Shown here: positions 1-4,572 of the stretch, piece after piece
How positions within the stretch are numbered: position 1 is the stretch's first letter
Layout of the letters: the number at the start of each line of letters is the position of its first letter
DNA from: Treponema sp.
GTDB taxonomy: Bacteria > Spirochaetota > Spirochaetia > Treponematales > Breznakiellaceae
DNA length: 6,126 nt
Assembly: GCA_031264395.1 (NCBI GenBank)
Contig: JAISEB010000049.1
Span: 1-6,126 of the forward strand
Direction: 5' to 3'
Position numbers and translations under genes: made by a program
The notes under the pieces: generated by a model
Database searches by the model: none
What the model was told of the DNA's origin: nothing
What the model saw: the letters and a program-made list of their open reading frames with translations, nothing else

Positions 1-229
1 TGCCCTAATTCCATTTTTAAGCCGTCTCTGCCAATCGCCAGATTCATGGCGGCCGGTTCCATTTCAGGTCATCGCACAACGACTGTAAACTACGGCCAAA
101 AAGCCCCACTTGCCCGGCGGATTAGAGCCAGCAGTCCGGTGAAACAGAACCAACTGTCCGGGGAATAATCTACAAAGAAAACAAACTTTTCTAAAATGAA
201 AGAGCACCTTGAGGACGCTAATCTATTTT
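1..229. other. Left-edge stretch with no supported gene
   Basis: I see no convincing gene here. A plus-strand frame is open from the window edge to a TAA at 166-168 (55 codons), but it has no recognisable motif and no clear third-position bias, and a run of that length is not unusual by chance. On the minus strand a frame with ATG at 62-60 (or 47-45) runs off the left edge after about 20 codons. It could be the start of a leftward gene, but there is no good ribosome-binding site in front of it and too little protein to identify. An AT-rich run around 187-198 contains TAAAAT (192-197), which resembles a -10 element but lacks a matching -35. The region could be decayed DNA left by the event that truncated the AraC gene to its right. 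Confidence 0.4.
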
Positions 230-270
230 AGGAGGTCATCATGACTCGTTATCGAGAAATCTGGACTTGA
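230..270 (+). other. Strong ribosome-binding site leading into a 9-codon dead-end frame
   Basis: A perfect Shine-Dalgarno core AGGAGG (230-235) sits five bases before ATG at 241, which is ideal spacing. The frame reads MTRYREIWT and stops at TGA 268-270. This has the look of a genuine translation start whose gene has been lost downstream. The AraC stub that follows is in a different frame (position modulo 3) and starts only after another stop at 288-290. The simplest reading is the surviving 5' end of a deleted gene, possibly the AraC regulator itself or another gene joined to it. A short leader peptide is the alternative. Neither can be proved from this sequence. Confidence 0.35.
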
Positions 271-290
271 CACCTGTATCCACAGTTTGA

Positions 291-473
291 ATAGTGTTCG
301 GATACTACCAGTATTATATTCATATTAAAATCGAGAAGGCCCAGCGCCTCCTTGAGGAGAAGGATGTTTCGGTCAAGGAAGCCGCGTACCGTCTGGGCTT
401 CGACGATCAATATTATTTTTCGCGGCTTTTCAAAAACAAGACAGGCTTTACGCCCGCCGAATGGAAACGATGA
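291..473 (+). pseudogene. AraC/XylS-family regulator, C-terminal helix-turn-helix stub
   Basis: The frame between a TGA at 288-290 and the TGA at 471-473 encodes the last part of an AraC-type DNA-binding domain. It has the linker helix (IEKAQRLLEEKD), the second helix-turn-helix (VKEAAYRLGFDDQYYFSRLFK) and the family-typical ending (KTGFTPAEWKR). The match to the family signature is clear from about position 306 to the stop. An intact AraC domain needs about 100 residues with two helix-turn-helix motifs, normally after an N-terminal sensor domain. Here the first motif and everything before it are missing, and the frame has no ATG or ribosome-binding site; a GTG at 294 is poorly placed. The 3' end is intact, with a terminator directly after it, so decay was from the 5' side. 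It is very unlikely to make a functional regulator. That the fragment is AraC-like is nearly certain; that it is dead is highly likely. Confidence 0.85.
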
Positions 474-474
474 A

Positions 475-526
475 GAACCCTGCCGCAGAGCGCGAACCAA
501 TGGCTCGGCGGGGTTCTCTATTTTTT
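475..526 (+). terminator. Intrinsic terminator after the AraC stub
   Basis: The left arm GAACCCTGCCG (475-485) pairs with CGGCGGGGTTC (506-516) over 11 positions with one G-U wobble, around a 20-base loop. It is followed by a T-rich tail, TCTATTTTTT (517-526). This is a standard rho-independent terminator for plus-strand transcription and starts one base after the AraC stop. The convergent Crp-like gene ends at 520-518, inside the T-tract, so the same hairpin follows that stop by one base. On the minus strand the downstream tail is only moderately T-rich (TTCATCGTTT), so it should work less well in that direction. Confidence 0.8.
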
Positions 527-1156
527 CCGGCGTGAATTGACGAAACGGGAAAAGTCGTTGATGTTTTTGACGATGATGCGGTCGGGGTACATTTCCATGC
601 GCCGCTGGGCGACAAAGTGGCTCAGCGTTTCCCTCGTTTCCGCTATGCTCATTCCCGCCCAGTGCGCAATGTCGTCAACGGTGGTCTTGAATTCCCGCGC
701 CTCGGTGGTGCGGTCAAGGCTGGCCTGCGTTTCATCGAGCATAAGAAACACATCGGCTATTTTGGCCTGCGGCTCGTCCAGGGTAAGGATCATAAAACGC
801 CGCTTGGAATCGTAGATGCGCTTGGCAAACATGCGCAGAAGTTTAAGGGCGATCTGCGGGTTTCCCAGCATGAGGATCTCGAAATTCTGGGAGTTGAATT
901 CCAGCACCTTGACTACGTCCAGGGCAATGGCGGTGGCCGAACGCGGGGAATTTTCCAGTATGGCCATTTCGCCGAACATCTCCGACGGCTGCAGTATGTC
1001 CAGCGTCTTTTCTATATCCCCGATGATCTTGACCAGTTCCACCCTTCCCGACTGGATAAGGTAAAAGGTATCCCCCGGCTCAAATTCCGAGAAGATCATC
1101 TCACCGGCCTGAAAAGTCCGGGCAAAACGGCCAAACGCCGCAAGGTCCACCGCCAC
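518..1156 (-). CDS. Crp/Fnr-family transcriptional regulator with intact cyclic-nucleotide cassette
   Basis: This 212-residue protein has the usual length and layout of a Crp-type DNA-binding regulator. Residues 1-110 form the cyclic-nucleotide-binding beta barrel, with the phosphate-binding cassette FGEMAILENSPRSATA at 61-76. Its Glu63 and Arg72 correspond to the ribose- and phosphate-contacting residues of known cAMP/cGMP receptors. A long dimerisation helix follows (about 98-125), then a winged helix-turn-helix (about 155-205; core TTVDDIAHWAGMSIAETRETLSHF). There are no Fnr-style N-terminal cysteines, so an oxygen-sensing iron-sulphur cluster is not expected. The start is GTG at 1156, directly after the TAG of the upstream gene. 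A GGAGG at 1166-1162 (plus-strand CCTCC) lies five bases upstream inside that gene, which suggests translational coupling; a second GTG two codons later is a weaker choice. The ligand (cAMP, another nucleotide or none) and the target genes are unknown. Confidence 0.92.
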   Translation of the reverse strand: MAVDLAAFGRFARTFQAGEMIFSEFEPGDTFYLIQSGRVELVKIIGDIEKTLDILQPSEMFGEMAILENSPRSATAIALDVVKVLEFNSQNFEILMLGNPQIALKLLRMFAKRIYDSKRRFMILTLDEPQAKIADVFLMLDETQASLDRTTEAREFKTTVDDIAHWAGMSIAETRETLSHFVAQRRMEMYPDRIIVKNINDFSRFVNSRRKK

Positions 1157-2209
1157 CTACGCCTCCAGGGCCTTGAGGGCCCGCTTTGCCTTGACGGTCG
1201 TGCCGTCGTCCTCGTCGGAAGACATGGAAAGGATCTTCCGGTAAAAAGCCGCCGCCTGATCCCTGCGGCCTATCTTCTCGTAAGACTGGCCTATAAAAAA
1301 TATAGCGTCACGGAGATCGGGATGCCGGGGATACTTGGTAAGCATCATCGTATAGTACTTGATGCATTCGTCATATCTATTGAGGAGGAAAAAGCACCGG
1401 CCTATTTCATAGGAACTTTTGGCGGCGTATTCGGGATCTTCATTGGCGTCAACAATTTTTTTGAAGGCCATGTACGCCTGCTGGTACTTTTCCTGGGAGA
1501 TAAGGCTTACCGCGTCGTAGTAGGCCCTGGCGGTATCGGAAAGTTCGCCCGGGGGCGGTGAAGCGCCGGAAGGCTCAAGGGATATTTCCGCGGGCCTTTC
1601 CGCCGGGGAAGGCGCCGCGGCGGCCGGCTGAACCGGTCCGGAAGTAACGGGAGCGGGGCCCTTGCCGTCCCCGTAGCGGCTCAGGGATGTTTCCGACAGT
1701 TCAAGGTACTTCGCCGCCTGAATCGCGTTCCGCCCGGACGGGTAATACGTAAGATAACGGCTGAACACGTACTTCGCCTGGGTAAAACGTTTGTTTTTAA
1801 GGTAATACTCGCCCACGTTGAAGAGCCCCGCCTCGGGGTTCGCCTCTTCCTTTTCCATAAGGCTGGAAACCTGCCGGTGTATGCGCCGCATCTGGTTGGA
1901 AAAAACTTTGAGCATCTTCATGACGATACGGGTATTGGCCATGGCCAGAGTCTCGAATTCGGGAACGGTAAAAGCCATGATGGCGGTATCCGCGAGGGCT
2001 ATGGCGTTTTCCTCCCGGGGATAGCGCCCCAAAGCGGATTTAACGCCGAAAAATTCACCGGGCTGAACCAGATCGTGCACATCCTGGCCCGTCTCAATAT
2101 CCTGGTACACCAGATTCACCGCGCCCTTCTGGAGGATAAAGACCTTGTCCGCGGCGTCTCCCTGGAAGTAGATAAGTGAACCTGAACGGTATTGAAGAGG
2201 CTTGGGCAT
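1157..2209 (-). CDS. Cyclic-nucleotide-domain-like protein with C-terminal TPR-type repeats
   Basis: This 350-residue protein joins three parts. Residues 5-110 are a cyclic-nucleotide-binding (Crp-like) beta barrel plus helix. Residues 128-172 and 226-349 are helical TPR-type repeats of the kind seen in YbgF- or BamD-like proteins (for example RYDECIKYYTMMLTKYP). A Pro/Ala/Ser/Gly-rich linker (about 181-223) separates the two repeat blocks. There is no helix-turn-helix, signal peptide or membrane segment, so it is predicted cytoplasmic and non-DNA-binding. The phosphate cassette is degenerate: FFGVKSALGRYPREENAIA (53-71) has Val56 where the family has the conserved Glu, and REENA where RSATA is expected. 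Canonical cAMP/cGMP binding is therefore doubtful. The ATG at 2209 lies five bases after the amidohydrolase stop, with GGAG (plus 2221-2224) 10 bases before it. Its stop abuts the Crp-like start. It probably acts as a protein-interaction or sensing partner, which is inference. Confidence 0.88.
   Translation of the reverse strand: MPKPLQYRSGSLIYFQGDAADKVFILQKGAVNLVYQDIETGQDVHDLVQPGEFFGVKSALGRYPREENAIALADTAIMAFTVPEFETLAMANTRIVMKMLKVFSNQMRRIHRQVSSLMEKEEANPEAGLFNVGEYYLKNKRFTQAKYVFSRYLTYYPSGRNAIQAAKYLELSETSLSRYGDGKGPAPVTSGPVQPAAAAPSPAERPAEISLEPSGASPPPGELSDTARAYYDAVSLISQEKYQQAYMAFKKIVDANEDPEYAAKSSYEIGRCFFLLNRYDECIKYYTMMLTKYPRHPDLRDAIFFIGQSYEKIGRRDQAAAFYRKILSMSSDEDDGTTVKAKRALKALEA
1162..1166 (-). 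promoter_or_regulatory. Ribosome-binding site of the Crp-like gene, inside the upstream gene
   Basis: GGAGG on the minus strand lies five bases before GTG 1156, within the last codons of the TPR protein gene. It fixes the start at the first GTG rather than the one two codons later. It also means ribosomes ending on the upstream gene release next to this site, a common arrangement for coupled translation. Confidence 0.65.
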
Positions 2210-2214
2210 AATTA

Positions 2215-3468
2215 CTACGGCTCCGGTTCAAAGGGTAAAAAATCAAGAACTTTCTTAAACCCGATTTTCCTCCGGGCTTCCCTGTAGAGCCCCGCGGGAT
2301 CTCCCTTGATGAACATGGAACACCCCGCCACGGTGATTTTGGTATACCCTTTGGGAAGTTTTCCCCCGAGTATATCAAGAAAACGCATCTGTCCGTATAT
2401 GGGCGTTCCCGCCAGAACAAGGAGTTCTATGTCCTCCATGGAAGAGCGCACCAGATTTTCGTAGGGATCGTCAAGGCGGCCCTTGACAACTACGATGTCC
2501 CCCAGCTTGCCTTCATCAAGCGTTCCTATCCTGTCGTGCATCCAGAAGGCGCGGGCGGCGTTTACCGTTATCATGTTGAAGATGATTTCGGCCGAAAGAT
2601 CCTCGCCGTACATTTTCCGGTACAGTTCCCGGTCATATTTTATTTCGGCAAGCAGATTGGCGGAGCCGGTGGCCGAAGAATCGGTGCCGATGGTAACATT
2701 AACCCCCGCCTTTATCATCTTGCGTATCTTGCAGGTTACATTGAACATGAACATGTTGGAAAAACCGCACCAGGAAACGCTGGCGCCGGCCTTCGCCGTT
2801 TTTTTGATGTCGTCGTCGCTGAAGCCGATGCAGTGAATCAAAAGGCAGTGATTGTCAAAAATCCCCAGCTTTTCCAGCGCCTGTACCCCGTGCATAGCCT
2901 CTTCGTCAAAACCTTCGGCCAAATGGGTAATAAAGGGCCACCCGTTGTCAACCGCCCGCTTGTGCTCAACCTCTACGCCGTCCCCCCATTTAAGGTCATA
3001 GGAACTGGATTCATGGGCAAGCCCGTATTCCAGAATGGCCCGCACGGGCAGTGTAGGAAGGATCTCTCTGTTCAGCTTCTGGGGAAAATGATCGTTAACG
3101 GTTGTTACGCCCGAAAAAAGGCATTTGTAGCCTGAAATGGTGTACAGATCTTCCCTCGACAGCCTGGATCGTTCCCTGAACGTCTCCGACGCCTTGAGAT
3201 CGTTATCCCAAGGGAGCCATGTAAGGTAGAAAATTCCCGGTTTGGGCCCGACGGCGGGGCGGTAATTGCCCTGCAAATGATCATGGGTATTAATAAGGGA
3301 AGGATACACAACGGAATTTCCGCCCAGATCGATTTTTACTCCCGGGCCCGGAGGAACAATCTGCTCCCCCTTTACTCCTATGTCGCCGGTCCGGGGTTTC
3401 CTGCCGGCCGTAACAAGCACTCCCTTCGCTAAAGTAAATTCAGACACCTGGGAACCGTCCTTTACCAT
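2215..3468 (-). CDS. Metal-dependent amidohydrolase, cytosine deaminase / ATZ-TRZ-like
   Basis: This 417-residue protein is a cytoplasmic amidohydrolase-superfamily enzyme with no signal peptide. It has the superfamily metal-site pattern in order: HxH at 62-64 (INTHDHL), HxxE at 182-185 (THLAEG), His212 (LLIHC) and Asp263 (GTDSSATGS). By analogy with cytosine deaminase, His62, His64, His182 and Asp263 would hold one metal, while Glu185 and His212 would act on the hydrolytic water. A C-terminal beta segment around 318-340 (IGTLDEGKLGDIVVV) is the usual closing motif of the split beta-sandwich. The set suggests a deaminase or C-N hydrolase acting on a ring compound, but the substrate cannot be deduced. 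The start is ATG 3468; the frame is closed by TGA at 3477-3475, so no longer start exists. No Shine-Dalgarno is visible, and the promoter -10 element ends only eight bases upstream. It is first in the three-gene unit with the TPR and Crp-like genes. Confidence 0.9.
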   Translation of the reverse strand: MVKDGSQVSEFTLAKGVLVTAGRKPRTGDIGVKGEQIVPPGPGVKIDLGGNSVVYPSLINTHDHLQGNYRPAVGPKPGIFYLTWLPWDNDLKASETFRERSRLSREDLYTISGYKCLFSGVTTVNDHFPQKLNREILPTLPVRAILEYGLAHESSSYDLKWGDGVEVEHKRAVDNGWPFITHLAEGFDEEAMHGVQALEKLGIFDNHCLLIHCIGFSDDDIKKTAKAGASVSWCGFSNMFMFNVTCKIRKMIKAGVNVTIGTDSSATGSANLLAEIKYDRELYRKMYGEDLSAEIIFNMITVNAARAFWMHDRIGTLDEGKLGDIVVVKGRLDDPYENLVRSSMEDIELLVLAGTPIYGQMRFLDILGGKLPKGYTKITVAGCSMFIKGDPAGLYREARRKIGFKKVLDFLPFEPEP

Positions 3469-3476
3469 ATTCTTTC

Positions 3477-3505
3477 ATTCTATGACCGGCGGCCGGTTGC
3501 GTCAA
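3477..3505 (-). promoter_or_regulatory. Sigma-70-type promoter of the amidohydrolase-TPR-Crp unit
   Basis: On the minus strand TTGACG (3505-3500) and TAGAAT (3482-3477) are separated by exactly 17 bases, one mismatch from consensus at each hexamer. Only eight bases lie between TAGAAT and ATG 3468, so transcription starting at the usual six to eight bases would begin at or within about two bases of the start codon. The message would have essentially no leader, in keeping with the absence of a Shine-Dalgarno sequence. Confidence 0.65.
3485..3497. promoter_or_regulatory. Inverted repeat in the promoter spacer, candidate operator
   Basis: ACCGG (3485-3489), a three-base centre and CCGGT (3493-3497) form a perfect inverted repeat lying wholly between the -35 and -10 elements of the minus-strand promoter. 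A protein bound here would block RNA polymerase. It does not resemble the E. coli Crp site (TGTGA-N6-TCACA). It is short and GC-rich, so chance is possible. Confidence 0.35.
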
Positions 3506-3615
3506 CAATCGCAGACTCCACCCGCTATTATCGGCAGAATTTCTCTTTTTCTGACCCCGCTTCGGCAAAATACCCCCAAAACTTTACCGGAAAACCCTAC
3601 TCTTCTTTCATCATG

Positions 3616-3624
3616 TGGTACAAT
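3616..3624 (+). promoter_or_regulatory. Extended -10 promoter of the PHP gene
   Basis: TGG followed by TACAAT (TG at 3616-3617, hexamer 3619-3624) is an extended -10 element, one base from the TATAAT consensus. There is no recognisable -35 at 16-18 bases, which extended -10 promoters can do without. Eight bases separate the hexamer from ATG 3633, so transcription would start at about 3631-3633, essentially on the start codon. No ribosome-binding site precedes the gene, which fits a leaderless message. Confidence 0.5.
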
Positions 3625-3632
3625 CATTACGC

Positions 3633-4496
3633 ATGATTGATCTTCACACCCATTCGGACGCCTCGGACGGGGACCTCAGCCCCGCGGAACTGGTACGGGC
3701 GGCGGCCCTTCAGGGTATAAGCGCCCTTGCCCTGACAGATCATGATACCATTAAGGGGCTCGAATATGCAAGAAACGAAGCGGCAATACGGGGAATTCGT
3801 TTCATTCCGGGAGTCGAAATAGAAATAACGGAAAACAGCGCCCGGAAAACCCCGCAACGGGGGGAATTTCACCTTCTGGGGCTGGGACTCCAAAGGCCCA
3901 GCCCCGCGTTTCTGGCGGCGCTCGAATCTTTGGCGCGCCTGCGGGAAACACGGAACCTGGAAATTCTTGAGAAGATGCGGGAATCGGGCATAGAGGCGGA
4001 TTATGGTGAACTCAAAGCCCTTTCCGGAGGCTATTCGGTGGGACGGCCCCATTTTGCCGCCTTTCTTGTAAACCGCCGCGTCGTAAAGAACCGGGAACAG
4101 GCGTTTGCCCGGTATCTGGGCCGGGGAAGGCTCTTCTATGTTCCCAAGGCCGGCCTGGAATTTGACGAGGCGTCGGCGCTGATCCGGGAATCGGGGGGCA
4201 TTCCCGTTCTTGCCCATCCCATGTCGCTGTACATCGCGTGGGGCCGTCTCCCGGATTTTATCAGGGAGCTTAAGGATCGGGGCCTTGCGGGCATCGAGGC
4301 GTGGCATCCTTCGGCAAAGGTCCGTTCCTGCGTGCGGCTTGAGGCGCTGGCGGCGTCCCTCGGTCTGCGCGTCACCGCGGGAAGCGACTTCCACGGTTCC
4401 GTCCGGCCGGACCGGAAACTGGGCCATACGACAGGAGGCCGGCAAATAGACGACGCGGTGCTTGAGGCAATACCGGAACTTTGCCGCCGGGAGTAA
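3633..4496 (+). CDS. PHP-domain phosphoesterase, YciV/TrpH-like (RNase AM family)
   Basis: This 287-residue protein is close in length to E. coli YciV (RNase AM), a 5'-3' exoribonuclease that also acts on 3',5'-bisphosphonucleotides. All PHP metal-site motifs are present: HTHSDASDG (His5, His7, Asp12), LTDHDT (His37), PGVEIE (Glu62), FHLLGLG (His80), LAHP (His195) and GSDFHG (Asp252, His254). The GIEAWHP segment at 220-226 is also typical of this subgroup. The insertion between Glu62 and His195 carries a mostly helical region (about 90-165), as in YciV. The enzyme is expected to be cytosolic and to use a multi-metal centre. ATG 3633 was chosen because the PHP fold begins with MIDLHTH; a GTG at 3615 would add six residues with no ribosome-binding site. 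The exact substrate in this organism is inferred from the family. It diverges from the amidohydrolase and converges on comM. Confidence 0.93.
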   Translation: MIDLHTHSDASDGDLSPAELVRAAALQGISALALTDHDTIKGLEYARNEAAIRGIRFIPGVEIEITENSARKTPQRGEFHLLGLGLQRPSPAFLAALESLARLRETRNLEILEKMRESGIEADYGELKALSGGYSVGRPHFAAFLVNRRVVKNREQAFARYLGRGRLFYVPKAGLEFDEASALIRESGGIPVLAHPMSLYIAWGRLPDFIRELKDRGLAGIEAWHPSAKVRSCVRLEALAASLGLRVTAGSDFHGSVRPDRKLGHTTGGRQIDDAVLEAIPELCRRE

Positions 4497-4572
4497 GGGC
4501 GGCGCCGGTTGACTTGACGCGAATCACCGCTGCCTACGTTCCCAATTAGAATGGAACAGGTTTCGGCGGCCC
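4483..4572. other. Convergent junction between the PHP gene and comM, weak hairpins only
   Basis: The 76 bases between the two stops (4497-4572) hold no clear intrinsic terminator. GCCGCC (4483-4488) can pair with GGCGGC (4498-4503) across the PHP stop codon, but no T-tract follows. A five-base stem with arms GTTCC and GGAAC lies in the middle of the gap with a 10-base loop. Termination here may be factor-dependent, or read-through may give overlapping antisense transcripts. Confidence 0.4.

Noticed and set aside
48..58. GGCGGCCGGTT shared with the promoter spacer at 3488-3498, as a repeated operator
   Set aside because: Eleven bases of GC-rich sequence are expected to recur by chance in a window of this size, and the left copy lacks the full inverted repeat.
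196..231. Eleven-codon frame (ATG 196 to TAG 231) as a leader peptide
   Set aside because: No ribosome-binding site precedes it and no attenuator-like hairpin follows it.
249..500. Minus-strand frame of 83 codons over the AraC stub
   Set aside because: The plus-strand translation matches the AraC helix-turn-helix signature; the reverse frame has no motif and crosses the terminator.
617..1561. Plus-strand open frame of 314 codons opposite the Crp-like and TPR genes
   Set aside because: It spans two well-supported minus-strand genes, has no recognisable domain, and its codons mirror the GC-rich third positions of the real genes.
2536..3135. Plus-strand open frame of 199 codons opposite the amidohydrolase
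   Set aside because: The minus-strand frame carries the full amidohydrolase metal site; this is its shadow.
3627..4445. Minus-strand open frame of 272 codons opposite the PHP gene
   Set aside because: The plus strand encodes all PHP motifs in order; the opposite frame shows no family features.
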